Source: Tissierella sp. Yu-01 | GTDB lineage: Bacteria > Bacillota > Clostridia > Tissierellales > Tissierellaceae | Direction of reading: 5' to 3' | Length of the DNA stretch: 64,000 bases | Assembly: GCF_029537395.1 (NCBI RefSeq) | Contig: NZ_CP120677.1 | Location: forward strand, 1,488,001 to 1,552,000 | In this document: in pieces, positions 32,045 through 41,270 of the stretch | How positions within the stretch are numbered: position 1 is the first letter of the stretch | How the letters are laid out: each line of letters starts with the position of its first letter | Position numbers and translations under genes: made by a program | The notes under the pieces: model-generated | Databases searched by the model: none | What the model was told of the DNA's origin: nothing | Seen by the model: only the letters and a program-made list of their open reading frames with translations

Positions 32045-32596
32045 CTAAACTTTTTCTACCTGATCAAAATCCAATTCAACTAAAGTTTCTCTGCCAAACA
32101 TGGAAACAAAAACTTTAACTTTTCTCTTTTCCACGTTCAAGCTATCTATTGTACCCATAAAATTCTCAAATGGTCCTGATGTAACTTTAATCACATCCTT
32201 CATTTTGAAATCTACAGGCGGTAATACATTCTCTTGTACACCTAAAGCCTTGACTTCAGCGTCTGATAAAGGTACTGGCTTTGATGCAGGCCCTACAAAC
32301 CCTGTAACTCCTCTGGTATTTCTTACAAGATACCAAGATTCATCATTAATAATCATTTTAACAAGGACATACCCCGGGAACATCTTTCTTTCTTTAAGCT
32401 TTTTTGTCCCAGATTTAGTTTCCATATATTCTTCAGTAGGAACTGCAACTTCGAATATATCATCCTTCATTCCCCTATTTTCAACCATTTTTTCAAGGTT
32501 TGCTTTAACTTTGTTTTCATGACCTGAATAAGTATGGACTACATACCATTTTGCATCCCTAGCCCTTTTCTCTCTATTTATGTCCTTATCCGTCAT
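32045..32596 (-). CDS. nusG: Transcription termination/antitermination factor NusG
   Basis: 183-aa polymerase-binding factor. NGN domain with KWYVVHTYSGHENKV from about residue 16 and FPGYVLVKM; C-terminal KOW domain with GPFENFMGTIDSL. The start at 32596 has a purine-rich GGGAGGGAAGGG about 20 nt upstream, with a weak GGGCC/GGTCCC hairpin between. The extended N-terminus is therefore slightly uncertain. Follows secE by 34 nt. Confidence 0.96.
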   Translation of the reverse strand: MTDKDINREKRARDAKWYVVHTYSGHENKVKANLEKMVENRGMKDDIFEVAVPTEEYMETKSGTKKLKERKMFPGYVLVKMIINDESWYLVRNTRGVTGFVGPASKPVPLSDAEVKALGVQENVLPPVDFKMKDVIKVTSGPFENFMGTIDSLNVEKRKVKVFVSMFGRETLVELDFDQVEKV

Positions 32597-32630
32597 ATTG
32601 TAGGGACCTAAGGCCCTTCCCTCCCTTGTA

Positions 32631-32843
32631 TTACTTAATTATAAACGATATCGCTCCACCTAAAATTAAGTCTAATATATATACTATTACCGATACAAGT
32701 ACACTTATTAGTATAACTATTCCAGTATAGTTTATTAACTCTTTTTTATTTGGCCAAATAACTTTTTTTAGTTCTCCCTTAACTCCTTTTAAATAAGCAG
32801 AAAATTTTTCTTTAGAACTAACAGTATTTGTATTTGTTGACAT
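32631..32843 (-). CDS. secE: Preprotein translocase subunit SecE
   Basis: 70-aa single-span translocase subunit. The amphipathic segment YLKGVKGELKKVIWPNKKEL precedes one C-terminal transmembrane helix (about residues 42-68), as in all short Firmicutes SecE. ATG at 32843 is favoured over an upstream start at 32864. Located between rpmG and nusG. Confidence 0.95.
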   Translation of the reverse strand: MSTNTNTVSSKEKFSAYLKGVKGELKKVIWPNKKELINYTGIVILISVLVSVIVYILDLILGGAISFIIK

Positions 32844-32887
32844 GTTCCTCACATCCTTAATCAATTTTTAAGTATAAGAAACAATTG

Positions 32888-33037
32888 CTATTTTGTTTCT
32901 CTATGAACGGTATGAGTCTTGCAGAATTTACAAAATTTCTTAAGTTCTACTCTTTCAGTCGTATTTTTCTTATTCTTGTTTGTAGTATAATTTCTTTGTT
33001 TACAGTCAGTACAAGCTAATGTGATTCTATCTCTCAT
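32888..33037 (-). CDS. rpmG: 50S ribosomal protein L33 (zinc-binding type)
   Basis: 49-aa large-subunit protein read directly from the minus strand. Begins [17 protein letters not shown] and has a second CKFC pair, the C+ zinc ribbon. Ends HRETK. The position before secE-nusG is the usual Firmicutes one. SD GGGAGGTG precedes the ATG at 33037. Confidence 0.96.
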   Translation of the reverse strand: MRDRITLACTDCKQRNYTTNKNKKNTTERVELKKFCKFCKTHTVHRETK

Positions 33038-33124
33038 CTAAAACACCTCCCACCATTAACTTATCTATATCAACGCAAGTTGTTCACGGGCGCAATCCCC
33101 CAGTATTAACAACGCTACTAATAT

Positions 33125-33153
33125 AAACTATCACAAAATATTTTGTATGTCAA
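33125..33153 (-). promoter_or_regulatory. Promoter of rpmG-secE-nusG-rplK-rplA
   Basis: TTGACA (33153-33148), 17-nt spacer, TAGTTT (33130-33125). The spacer contains the palindrome ACAAAATATTTTGT. The leader to rpmG (about 85 nt) can fold through GTTGTT...AACAAC with an inner GGG...CCC stem. The -10 match is only moderate. Confidence 0.65.
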
Positions 33154-33166
33154 TAAATTTTCTTGT

Positions 33167-33300
33167 TGTCTACCATCAATTTGCTGAGAAAGCCACTCAA
33201 CAAATTGGGTCATAAGTCGGCTTCGTTAGCTAAATCCAAGATTTAGACTTCGCGACATCTGACCTACATCAACTCACTTCGTTCGTTGTGTTAGGTCATA
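33167..33300. repeat. Family A repeat module next to tuf2
   Basis: Reverse complement of the module at 16990-17148: one hairpin (33167-33214), a folding linker (about 33215-33259), and a second hairpin (GACCTACATC...TTAGGTC, 33261-33298) almost identical to the rplQ copy. The TTAGGTCATAA end touches the tuf2 terminator U-tract. No gene lies here. Confidence 0.82.
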
Positions 33301-33328
33301 AAAACAAGGGAGGGTTCCCCTCCCCTTA
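33299..33328 (-). terminator. Rho-independent terminator after tuf2
   Basis: Minus-strand AAGGGGAGGG/CCCTCCCTTG stem with a GAA loop followed by TTTTTAT, about 18 nt after the tuf2 stop. Confidence 0.85.
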
Positions 33329-33344
33329 TTATATCTATTTTATT

Positions 33345-34538
33345 TTATTCTAGAACTTTAGTAACAACACCTGAACCTACAGTTCTTCCACCTTCACGAA
33401 TAGCGAATCTTAATCCTTCTTCTATTGCGATTGGGGTGATTAGTTCAATTATGAATTTTGCGTTATCTCCTGGCATTACCATTTCTACGCCTTCTTCTAA
33501 TCCTATATCTCCTGTTACGTCTGTTGTTCTAAAATAAAATTGTGGTCTGTATCCGTTGAAGAATGGTGTATGTCTTCCACCTTCTTCTTTTGTTAATACA
33601 TATACTTCTGATTCGAATTTTGTATGAGGATTTATTGTCTTTGGTTTTGCTAATACTTGACCTCTTTCAATTTCGTCTCTTTGCACTCCTCTTAATAGTG
33701 CTCCTATATTATCTCCTGCTTGTGCTTCGTCTAGTAGCTTTCTGAACATTTCTACTCCTGTTACTACTACTGTTCTTGCTTCTTCTGTCATTCCAACGAT
33801 TTCTACGTTGTCTCCTACTTTTACTATTCCTCTTTCTACTCTTCCTGTTGCTACTGTTCCTCTACCTGTAATTGAGAATACGTCCTCTACTGGCATTAGG
33901 AATGGTTTGTCTGTATCTCTTTCTGGTTGTGGAATAAATGAGTCTACTGCTTCCATTAATTTAACTACTTTGTCTCCCCATGGTCCGTCTGGATCTTCTA
34001 ATGCTCTTAATGCTGATCCTACTACGATCGGTGTGTTGTCTCCATCGAATTCATATTCACTTAGTAATTCTCTTACTTCCATTTCTACTAATTCGATTAG
34101 TTCTGGGTCGTCAACTTGGTCTTCTTTGTTTAAGAATACTACTATCTTTGGTACTCCTACTTGTCTTGATAATAGAATATGCTCTCTTGTTTGTGGCATT
34201 GGACCATCTGCTGCTGATACTACTAAGATTGCTCCGTCCATTTGTGCTGCTCCTGTAATCATGTTCTTTACATAGTCAGCATGGCCTGGGCAGTCTACGT
34301 GTGCGTAGTGTCTGTCTGCTGTTTCATATTCTACGTGAGATGTGGAAATTGTAATTCCTCTTTCTCTTTCTTCTGGTGCCTTATCTATGTTGTCGTAGCT
34401 TATTGCTTCTCCTGAACCAAATCTCTTGTTTAATACAAATGTAATTGCTGCTGTTAATGTTGTTTTACCGTGGTCTACGTGACCTATTGTTCCAATATTT
34501 ACGTGTGGTTTACTTCTATCAAATTTTTGTTTTGCCAT
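33345..34538 (-). CDS. tuf: Elongation factor Tu, copy 2
   Basis: Second gene for the same 397-aa EF-Tu, identical in protein to 17214-18407. [18 protein letters not shown] and NKED are intact. Unlike copy 1 it is preceded by a tRNA-Thr gene rather than fusA, recalling tRNA-tufB linkage in Proteobacteria. About 1.2 kb including the SD is nearly identical to copy 1, then similarity stops on both sides. The two copies lie 16.1 kb apart in direct orientation around essential genes, so a recombination deletion would be lethal while conversion is tolerated. Confidence 0.98.
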   Translation of the reverse strand: MAKQKFDRSKPHVNIGTIGHVDHGKTTLTAAITFVLNKRFGSGEAISYDNIDKAPEERERGITISTSHVEYETADRHYAHVDCPGHADYVKNMITGAAQMDGAILVVSAADGPMPQTREHILLSRQVGVPKIVVFLNKEDQVDDPELIELVEMEVRELLSEYEFDGDNTPIVVGSALRALEDPDGPWGDKVVKLMEAVDSFIPQPERDTDKPFLMPVEDVFSITGRGTVATGRVERGIVKVGDNVEIVGMTEEARTVVVTGVEMFRKLLDEAQAGDNIGALLRGVQRDEIERGQVLAKPKTINPHTKFESEVYVLTKEEGGRHTPFFNGYRPQFYFRTTDVTGDIGLEEGVEMVMPGDNAKFIIELITPIAIEEGLRFAIREGGRTVGSGVVTKVLE

Positions 34539-34619
34539 TATTCTTCTCCTCCTTAATATAAGTTATTAAAAGTTTTCAAGAAAACTCTGCCGGGTGTTTC
34601 TTAATTGTAGCTTTAATAA

Positions 34620-34695
<76 letters not shown>

Positions 34696-34707
34696 CTACA
34701 GATAGAT

Positions 34708-34736
34708 ATTTTACTATTAATAAATAACTCTGTCAA
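34708..34736 (-). promoter_or_regulatory. Promoter of tRNA-Thr-tuf2
   Basis: TTGACA (34736-34731), 17-nt spacer, TAAAAT (34713-34708), 12 nt before the mature tRNA 5' end and just after the sigH stop. Strong consensus and placement. Confidence 0.9.
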
Positions 34737-34742
34737 TAAGAA

Positions 34743-35387
34743 CTATTCCTTAGCAGTTAAATATCTTTCCAACTTCCTTTTAACCCTTTGCAAAGCGTTA
34801 TCAATACTCTTAACGTCTCTATGTAATTCCTCTGCAATTTCCTGATAAGTTTTACCATCTATGTATGACATCAATACTTCCATTTCAAGCTCACTCAACA
34901 TCTCACCCATTTTGTTTTCCATAACATCCAATTCTTCTCTTCCTATAAAAAGCTCCATAGGGTCTAATGCATTAGTTTCTGAAATGATATCTATCAGCGT
35001 TCTGTCAGATTCTTCTTCATAAACAGGCTTATTCAAAGAAATATAAGAGTTTAAAGGAACATGCTTCTGTCTAGTAGCAGACTTAATTGCCGTAATCATT
35101 TGTCTTCTTATACAAATTTCTGCAAATGATTTGAATGAGGCTAATTTCCCCTTTTCATAATCCCTTATGGCCTTATAAAGACCTATCATTCCCTCTTGAA
35201 TGATATCATCTCTATCTGCACCTATAAGAAAATATGACCTTGCTTTTGAGCGCACAAAGTTCTTATACTTTGAGATAAGATACTCCAAAGCTAATGGGTT
35301 ATTAGACTTTGCCATTTCAACAACGTCTTCATCTCCCATGGTTTTAAAGTCAAGTATGTCTACATCATCGTACATCCTAAAAACCAT
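34743..35387 (-). CDS. sigH: RNA polymerase sigma factor SigH (Spo0H type)
   Basis: Sigma-70 family factor, 214 aa, which in Bacillus and clostridia drives early sporulation and transition-state genes. Region 2 has YKNFVRSKARSYFLIGADRDD and IIQEGMIGLYKAIRDYE; region 4 has LSELEMEVLMSYIDGKTYQE and a helix-turn-helix near the C-terminus. ATG at 35387 chosen because GGGGG lies 8 nt upstream; another in-frame ATG is at 35375. Between yacP and the tRNA-tuf2 unit, matching B. subtilis synteny. Its presence argues for a sporulating lineage. Confidence 0.93.
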   Translation of the reverse strand: MVFRMYDDVDILDFKTMGDEDVVEMAKSNNPLALEYLISKYKNFVRSKARSYFLIGADRDDIIQEGMIGLYKAIRDYEKGKLASFKSFAEICIRRQMITAIKSATRQKHVPLNSYISLNKPVYEEESDRTLIDIISETNALDPMELFIGREELDVMENKMGEMLSELEMEVLMSYIDGKTYQEIAEELHRDVKSIDNALQRVKRKLERYLTAKE

Positions 35388-35418
35388 AAACCATTCCCCC
35401 ACCCAAACAATCAATTTA

Positions 35419-35447
35419 ATTATAATTAAAAGAGGTGACTAAGTCAA
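35419..35447 (-). promoter_or_regulatory. Promoter of sigH
   Basis: TTGACT (35447-35442), 17-nt spacer, TATAAT (35424-35419), beginning inside the gap after the yacP stop. Near-consensus for the housekeeping sigma factor. Confidence 0.85.
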
Positions 35448-35450
35448 GCC

Positions 35451-35981
35451 TTATCCCTCTGATTCAAACCAATCTTTTAACTTTATAATTGTTTTTTCAT
35501 CAAGTTTTCCTATTTGAATATCATTTTTTTGATTAATAGATTTTCTTTTCATCTTCATCATTCGCTTTTCATTATAAATTTCAACCTCTAATTCTCTAGC
35601 AGAAATTCTTGTTCCACCTCTGGATAAAACTATCTGCTGTTCCATCCAGTCAGAAGTAGCTACTCTAACTCTTTTGATCCTACCAATATCGTCTAGTACT
35701 CTTTCTATATAATTGTCAGCAGTTTCATTCTCTTTTGTATATATGACCTTTAAACCCTTATAGTCTTCCCTAGTGCCAGAGTTGCCTTTAACTTGGTGTG
35801 CATCAAATACAACAATTATTACTATTCCAGAATAATGTTGGTACTCGGATAGTATTTCTAAGAGCTCAATTCTAGCTTCTTCTAGGCTTATCTGTGCTTT
35901 TGCCTTAAGTATTTCCCATGAATTAATTATGTTGTATCCATCAACAAATAAATATTCACGAATCTTACTTTTCTTTTTCAT
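35451..35981 (-). CDS. NYN-domain ribonuclease, YacP/Rae1 family
   Basis: 176-aa PIN-like (NYN) protein. EYLFVDGYNIINSWE near the N-terminus and IIVVFDAHQVKG carry the conserved acidic residues. TKENETADNYIERV and VRVATSDWMEQQIVLSRG complete the family pattern. B. subtilis Rae1 (YacP) enters the ribosomal A site and cleaves mRNA; the same role is inferred. Overlaps the rlmB stop by 17 nt and sits in the standard rlmB-yacP-sigH order. Confidence 0.9.
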   Translation of the reverse strand: MKKKSKIREYLFVDGYNIINSWEILKAKAQISLEEARIELLEILSEYQHYSGIVIIVVFDAHQVKGNSGTREDYKGLKVIYTKENETADNYIERVLDDIGRIKRVRVATSDWMEQQIVLSRGGTRISARELEVEIYNEKRMMKMKRKSINQKNDIQIGKLDEKTIIKLKDWFESEG

Positions 35982-36711
35982 AACCTTGCCTTAATACTTC
36001 ATATATTAATATTGATGCTGCATTAGCCGCATTTAGAGAGCTTATCCTTCCTACCATAGGAATTTTAACTAATACATCACATTTTTCCTTAACCAATCTA
36101 GTAAGACCTTTACCCTCATTTCCAATTACTAAAGCCACAGCACCTGTCATCGAAGTATTGAAATGAAAGTTTTCACCATCCATATCAGCACCATAAATCC
36201 ACAACCCTTGTTGTTTAAGCTCATCAATTGCATTAGAAATATTATTTACATTGGCTACCAGCATATGCTCTACTGCTCCAGCAGAAGACTTATATACAGT
36301 TTGATTTACCATTGCAGACCTTCTCTTTGGAATTATTATCCCATGAACTCCAGCGCATTCTGCAGTTCTAACTATAGAGCCTAAATTATGTGTATCTTCA
36401 ATTCCATCTAATATTACAACAAAAGGTTTTTGATTCATACTATTTGCTTTTTCTAAAATGTCGTCGATAGTTGAATACTCAAATCCTGTAACTAATGCAG
36501 CTACACCTTGATGCGCGTTTCCTTCAGAGATAGAATCAAGCTTTTTCTTATCTACCTGTTGTACAATTATATTATTAGCCTTTGCCATACCAAGAATTTT
36601 ATTTATTGAACCATGAAGTTCTCCCTTTAATACATATAACTTATCGATTTGTCTATCTGATTTTAACAACTCTAGTACTGGATTTCTTCCAACTACGTAT
36701 TGTTCATTCAT
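35965..36711 (-). CDS. rlmB: 23S rRNA 2'-O-methyltransferase RlmB (TrmH family)
   Basis: SPOUT-class methyltransferase, 248 aa, expected to modify G2251 of 23S rRNA. An N-terminal L30e-like substrate domain (YVVGRNPVLELLKS) precedes the knot. The SPOUT motifs DGIEDTHNLGSIVRTAECAG, VIGNEGKGL and MVGRISSLNAANAASILIYE are complete. TAATG overlap with thyX and 17-nt overlap with yacP show a compact operon. The exact target nucleotide is inferred from family. Confidence 0.93.
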   Translation of the reverse strand: MNEQYVVGRNPVLELLKSDRQIDKLYVLKGELHGSINKILGMAKANNIIVQQVDKKKLDSISEGNAHQGVAALVTGFEYSTIDDILEKANSMNQKPFVVILDGIEDTHNLGSIVRTAECAGVHGIIIPKRRSAMVNQTVYKSSAGAVEHMLVANVNNISNAIDELKQQGLWIYGADMDGENFHFNTSMTGAVALVIGNEGKGLTRLVKEKCDVLVKIPMVGRISSLNAANAASILIYEVLRQGYEKEK

Positions 36712-37478
36712 TAATTATTCTCCTTCGTAAACTTCTCTCTTACTTCTACTATTTTACCGCAAGTCATTATTCCTTCTGGGCAAGGACCATTTATACAATT
36801 AGGTCCAGCGTTTTTAAACAGTATAGGATAAACCTTTTTTACTTCTAATAGCATTTGAATTGCTAATTCCCTAATTTCCCATTGAGCTCTATTACAACAT
36901 CTCAATCTGAAGAAGTTCAATAATGACCTTGTATTCATTGTAAATACAATTTTAGTTTCACATGCATTTGGGAAAATATATCTAGCATCTTCAATAGCTT
37001 CTTTTTCAGCCTTCCTTTTGGCTTCCTTTTCCTTTAGACCTTCTTCGATATATCTATTGTAATGATCATTATATAGTAGGCTCGAAATTTCATCATAATA
37101 TTTTTGATCTTCTTCCATAGCCTTAATGAAAATTTGTTTTGCTTTCTCATTTTTTTCCACACTTGGAGGTAATATATAATCAAATTGACTTAATCTCACA
37201 TATCTTTGTGATTGCTGGGAATAGCTTGCAATTCGATGCCTAACTAATTGATGTGTTAGAGTCCTTGACACTCCTTCCACACCAAAGGTAAAGTTTACAT
37301 GCTCTATAGGGCTTTCGTGTCCCATGTCCATTAGATGATTTAAAAACAACTCAACCTTGTCATCATTTAAATCTTCTTCGATTTGACTAATCCCTACTGG
37401 GGAATAACAGAGCTTTGCAGCTGCTGCAACTAATTTCTCCCCGTCTGGTGTATATCTAAGTAGTTCAACCTTTAACAC
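36711..37478 (-). CDS. thyX: Flavin-dependent thymidylate synthase ThyX
   Basis: Makes dTMP from dUMP with FAD, methylene-THF and NADPH; 255 aa. The ThyX motif RHRxxSxxxxSxR appears as [13 protein letters not shown] at about residues 80-92. The C-terminal half has [20 protein letters not shown] and [13 protein letters not shown] with the conserved arginine. No thyA is seen in this window. Insertion between mrnC and rlmB is common in Clostridia. Confidence 0.96.
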   Translation of the reverse strand: MLKVELLRYTPDGEKLVAAAAKLCYSPVGISQIEEDLNDDKVELFLNHLMDMGHESPIEHVNFTFGVEGVSRTLTHQLVRHRIASYSQQSQRYVRLSQFDYILPPSVEKNEKAKQIFIKAMEEDQKYYDEISSLLYNDHYNRYIEEGLKEKEAKRKAEKEAIEDARYIFPNACETKIVFTMNTRSLLNFFRLRCCNRAQWEIRELAIQMLLEVKKVYPILFKNAGPNCINGPCPEGIMTCGKIVEVREKFTKENN

Positions 37479-37491
37479 ATTATCCCCTCTT

Positions 37492-37911
37492 TCATATCTC
37501 TTCTTTCATCATGCTATCAAATATTTCAGATAATCTTTTATCTTGATTGCTAAGATATAAATATCCAAACAAGCATTCAAATCCAGTTGCATATTTGTAA
37601 TCTAACATATCTGCATTTTTAGGAGAGGAGTTCGTCTTTGTATTTCTGCCTTTTTTAACGTAAGATTTTTCCTCTTCAGTAAGTAAACTTTCAACTTTAT
37701 GAATCAACTCTGATTGAGCTTTGGCCTTAACATATTTAATAGTTGTTCGATGAAGTTGATTTACATTTAAATTTTTATCAAGTAAATAAGTTCTTATTAA
37801 GAGCTCATAAACTGAATCACCTATATATGCAAGTTGAAGCGGAGAAAGCATCATAATGTCTTCTCCACTTAATTCTTTATTTACACATCTAAATATATTC
37901 TTATATTCCAT
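37492..37911 (-). CDS. mrnC: Mini-ribonuclease III
   Basis: Dimeric RNase III-like enzyme without an RNA-binding domain, 139 aa; matures 23S rRNA ends in B. subtilis. [23 protein letters not shown] carries the catalytic acidic cluster. [36 protein letters not shown] is the typical second half. ATG at 37911 preferred: AAAAGGA lies 7-8 nt upstream, and the ATG at 37929 lies in the cysS end without an SD. Confidence 0.93.
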   Translation of the reverse strand: MEYKNIFRCVNKELSGEDIMMLSPLQLAYIGDSVYELLIRTYLLDKNLNVNQLHRTTIKYVKAKAQSELIHKVESLLTEEEKSYVKKGRNTKTNSSPKNADMLDYKYATGFECLFGYLYLSNQDKRLSEIFDSMMKEEI

Positions 37912-37913
37912 TA

Positions 37914-39311
37914 TTAAATCCTTTTCCATTTTACTCCGTCAGATGTATCTTCTAAGACAATACCTTTAGCTTTTAATAAATCTCTGATTTCATCTGCCAG
38001 TTTAAAATCTTTGTTTTTTCTAGCCTCTGTTCTCTTTTCTATAAGTTCTAGGATTTCATCTTCTAAAATTTCATCCTTCTTGCCTAAGATACCAAGTACT
38101 TTTGATAGCTCCAACATAGTATCATATGCATATTTTACGATTGTTTTAGGCGTATTTTCACTTATATTAGTATTTGCATATTTTGTTAACTCAAATAAGG
38201 AAGCTATTGCATCAGCTGTATTTAAATCATCATCCATTCCATTAATGAATCCTTCTTTAAACTTATCGATATCCTCTAACATCTTATTTTCAGATTCACT
38301 TAGTTCTCTCTCTTCACACTTATCCAATAGGTACTCTAAATTTTTCTTTCCGTTGTATAGTCTTTCCAAACCATTTTTTGTTTGATCCATTACATCTCGG
38401 CTAAAGTTAATTGGAGATCTATAATGAGATGATAATAGGAAGAATCTCAAAACCTCTAAATCATATTCTTTACTTACTTCTTTAACTGTAAAGAAGTTAC
38501 CTAATGATTTTGACATTTTTTGATTATCAACAGTAATCATTCCATTGTGCAACCAATAATTTGCAAATGGTTTTTCATTAAGAGTCTCTGATTGGGCTAT
38601 CTCATTTTCATGATGAGGAAATTGTAAATCCTCACCTCCTGAATGTATATCTATAGTATCTCCTAATAATGTTTTTGCCATTACAGAGCATTCAATATGC
38701 CAGCCAGGTCTACCTTTGCCCCATGGGCTATCCCATGAAGGTTCTCCTTCCTTTTCCTTCTTCCAAAGTGCAAAGTCCATAGAATTTCTTTTTTCTTCAC
38801 TAATATCAACCCTTGCCCCACTTATAAGGTCATCAATGTTCTTTTTAGAAAGTTTTCCATAATCCTTAGAATGTTCGATACTGAAATATACATTACCATC
38901 TACATTGTAAGCTGCACCTTTTTCTTCAAGCCCCTTAATAAACTCTATAATTTGTGTAATATGTTCCGTAGCCTTTGGATTATAAGTTTCATAATCATAT
39001 AGATTAAGTCCGTTTGCATCTTCTTTAAATGCTTGTATATATCTTTCTGCTATTTCTTTTACAGTAATACCTTCATCATTAGCTTTATTAATTAATTTAT
39101 CATCAATATCAGTAAAATTAACTACGAATTTAACATCATAACCTCTATAGATAAAATATCTTCTTAAGGTATCAAATACAACTAATGGCCTTGCATTTCC
39201 TACGTGAATAAAGTTATATACTGTAGGTCCACAGTTGTACATCCTTACCTGTCCTTCATTTATTGGTATGAACTCTTCTCTAGTCCTAGTTAATGAGTTG
39301 TATAGCTTCAT
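37914..39311 (-). CDS. cysS: Cysteinyl-tRNA synthetase
   Basis: Class I aminoacyl-tRNA synthetase, 465 aa, charging tRNA-Cys. HIGH-type motif HVGNAR near residue 36, zinc ligands including C28 and GWHIECSVM, and KMSKSLGN near residue 265. The start at 39311 has AAAGGAGTG. A structured 220-nt spacer with a terminator separates it from gltX. No T-box sequence was found there. cysE, present in Bacillus here, is absent. Confidence 0.97.
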   Translation of the reverse strand: MKLYNSLTRTREEFIPINEGQVRMYNCGPTVYNFIHVGNARPLVVFDTLRRYFIYRGYDVKFVVNFTDIDDKLINKANDEGITVKEIAERYIQAFKEDANGLNLYDYETYNPKATEHITQIIEFIKGLEEKGAAYNVDGNVYFSIEHSKDYGKLSKKNIDDLISGARVDISEEKRNSMDFALWKKEKEGEPSWDSPWGKGRPGWHIECSVMAKTLLGDTIDIHSGGEDLQFPHHENEIAQSETLNEKPFANYWLHNGMITVDNQKMSKSLGNFFTVKEVSKEYDLEVLRFFLLSSHYRSPINFSRDVMDQTKNGLERLYNGKKNLEYLLDKCEERELSESENKMLEDIDKFKEGFINGMDDDLNTADAIASLFELTKYANTNISENTPKTIVKYAYDTMLELSKVLGILGKKDEILEDEILELIEKRTEARKNKDFKLADEIRDLLKAKGIVLEDTSDGVKWKRI

Positions 39312-39414
39312 TTCAACACTCCTTTCTATTGAGTTTTTAACGATTATATATTTTACTCATTGATGGAAAGTTCCATATTTAATAATCAGAAATGCAGAAC
39401 TTTTCCTATTCGTA

Positions 39415-39447
39415 ATAAAAATCGTCTCTAAAAAATAGAGACGATTT
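39415..39447 (-). terminator. Rho-independent terminator between gltX and cysS
   Basis: 12-bp stem AAATCGTCTCTA/TAGAGACGATTT with a short A/T loop, followed by TTTTATTA on the minus strand. It lies 85 nt past the gltX stop and 105 nt before cysS. Preceding sequence can form a larger CACACT...AGTGTG hairpin. Confidence 0.85.
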
Positions 39448-39531
39448 AAACCTACCCTATTATTAGGTTCAGTTCAAAGACACACTTTTCATTTATTTTA
39501 CATTATATTAATGTATCTTTCAATAGTGTGC

Positions 39532-41010
39532 CTAATTTTTATTAAGTATCTTACTTACTCTCTTAATAATATTGTCCTTACCTAGCAGGTACAGGATATT
39601 TACCATTTCAGGTCCATGCTCACTACCAGTAATCGCTACTCTTGTTGGCATATATAGATTCTTTCCTTTTATACCTGTTGCTTTTTGAATAGTTTTCATA
39701 AAGGTCTTAGCATATTCCATATCTATACTTTCCACTTTATTTAATTCTTCAATTATAGCATTCATTAATTGTGGTACATGTTCACCCTCTAATAATTCCT
39801 TAGCATTGTCGTCCTCTGGTTCTACTTCTTCATTAAATATAAATTTAACCTTTTCTGGTAATTCTGCTATATATGAAATACTTTCTTTTACAGTATCAAC
39901 AAGAACTTTAAGCCATTCTTCCTTTTCAGATGCAAATTTCTCATCTATATAATTTTCTTTAATTAAATATGGAATTGCAAGCTCGGTTATTCTCTCAACT
40001 GAAGAGGATCTAATATAATGGCCATTTACCCAATCTAGTTTATCCTTATCGAATATCCCACCTGTTCTAGCCACCCTTTCAAAGCTAAACTTTTCTACCA
40101 TTTCTTCTAGTGTAAGAATTTCTTCATTGTCCTCAGGACTCCATCCAACCAATGCTAGATAGTTAATTAAACCTTCCGGTAAGTAGCCTTTTTCTCTAAA
40201 GTCTTCAACAGAAACGTCTCCTTGACGTTTTGATAATTTCTTTCTGTCTTTATTTAATACAGTAGGTAGATGTACATACTCAGGTTTTTCCCATCCAAAT
40301 GCATCATATAGGTATATATGCTTTGGCGTTGAAGGTAACCATTCTTCTCCTCTTACTATATGTGTTATTTTCATCAGGTGATCATCTACAACTACAGCCA
40401 TATGGTATGTAGGGAAACCATCAGATTTCATCAACACCTGATCATCAATATCATTAGTATTTATAACGATATCTCCCCTTACTAAGTCATGGAATTTAAT
40501 ATCCAAATCATGAGGAAGTTTTAATCTAACAACATGTTCTTCACCATTAGCTACTCGCATCGATGCTTCTTCCAATGGTATACTTCTACATAAACCATCG
40601 TATTTAGGAACTAGTCCTTTTACTTTTTGTTCTTCACGGACTTCATCCAATCTTTCCTTTGAGCAAAAACAATAATATGCATGGCCCTTATCAATAAGCT
40701 CTTCAACATATTTTTTATAGATGTCCAATCTTTGAGACTGTATATACGGACCGTAATCTCCTTTTTCGATAACCTTATGATTCTCTACGAATACACCTTC
40801 ATCATATTTTACTCCAGCCCATTCCAAGGAATTAATAAGATTTTCTATGGCTCCCTCTACAAGTCTTGTCTGGTCTGTATCCTCAATCCTCAATATAAAT
40901 TTTCCATTATTATGTTTTGCATACAAATAATTATATAATGCAGTTCTTAGTCCACCAATATGCAAGTATCCAGTGGGACTAGGTGCAAATCTTACTCTTA
41001 CTTCACTCAA
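39532..41010 (-). CDS. gltX: Glutamyl-tRNA synthetase
   Basis: Class I synthetase, 492 aa, charging tRNA-Glu (and possibly tRNA-Gln if GatCAB is present elsewhere). [19 protein letters not shown] holds the HIGH motif; [12 protein letters not shown] is the KMSKS loop near residue 250. Four-residue zinc-like CFCSKE region is present. The start is taken as TTG at 41010: GGGAGGTG is 6-7 nt upstream, while the GTG at 41019 lies on the SD. Preceded by repeats. Confidence 0.95.
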   Translation of the reverse strand: MSEVRVRFAPSPTGYLHIGGLRTALYNYLYAKHNNGKFILRIEDTDQTRLVEGAIENLINSLEWAGVKYDEGVFVENHKVIEKGDYGPYIQSQRLDIYKKYVEELIDKGHAYYCFCSKERLDEVREEQKVKGLVPKYDGLCRSIPLEEASMRVANGEEHVVRLKLPHDLDIKFHDLVRGDIVINTNDIDDQVLMKSDGFPTYHMAVVVDDHLMKITHIVRGEEWLPSTPKHIYLYDAFGWEKPEYVHLPTVLNKDRKKLSKRQGDVSVEDFREKGYLPEGLINYLALVGWSPEDNEEILTLEEMVEKFSFERVARTGGIFDKDKLDWVNGHYIRSSSVERITELAIPYLIKENYIDEKFASEKEEWLKVLVDTVKESISYIAELPEKVKFIFNEEVEPEDDNAKELLEGEHVPQLMNAIIEELNKVESIDMEYAKTFMKTIQKATGIKGKNLYMPTRVAITGSEHGPEMVNILYLLGKDNIIKRVSKILNKN

Positions 41011-41050
41011 AACAAACACCTCCCGATATTTACCATATATTATACATCAT

Positions 41051-41117
41051 CAATTCATACCCTTCCAGTGAAATATATCAAAATCAAAGATTTTGGATAT
41101 TTCTACCGTTGGGCACA
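41051..41117. repeat. Family B intergenic repeat, copy 2
   Basis: Begins CAATTCATACCCTTCCA like the copy at 1637 and ends in GGGCACA. The interior is an imperfect hairpin (GAAATATATCAAAATC with GATTTTGGATATTTC). Its outer end GGGTATGAATTGAT (minus strand) again points toward a downstream gene, here gltX, with TATAAT 6 nt further. Confidence 0.65.
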
Positions 41118-41156
41118 AGCAATTCACAGTTCACAATTTCAATTATTTAGTCTAAT

Positions 41157-41260
41157 CTTTTAGGTCATAAACCCGGGATTCCTCGACTTCGCTCGGAATG
41201 ACAGGAAAGTGTTGCTCGGAATGACCTGGCGACCGGAGGTCGCCCCTAACCACATACATT
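41157..41260. repeat. Composite repeat downstream of proS (family A end, family C, GGCGACC palindrome)
   Basis: A family A terminus (TTAGGTCATAAA, 41160-41171) is followed by a higher-GC family C repeat. Family C contains ATTCCTCGACTTCGCTCGGAAT and GGAATGACA. A second GCTCGGAATGACC and a perfect GGCGACC/GGTCGCC hairpin follow near 41228-41244. Base composition is clearly unlike the surroundings. No coding frame is supported. Confidence 0.75.
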
Positions 41261-41270
41261 GTTCACTGTT

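Noticed and set aside
41011-41270. T-box before gltX
   Set aside because: No AGGGTGG-ACCGCGG-like sequence or stem I; only repeats are found.
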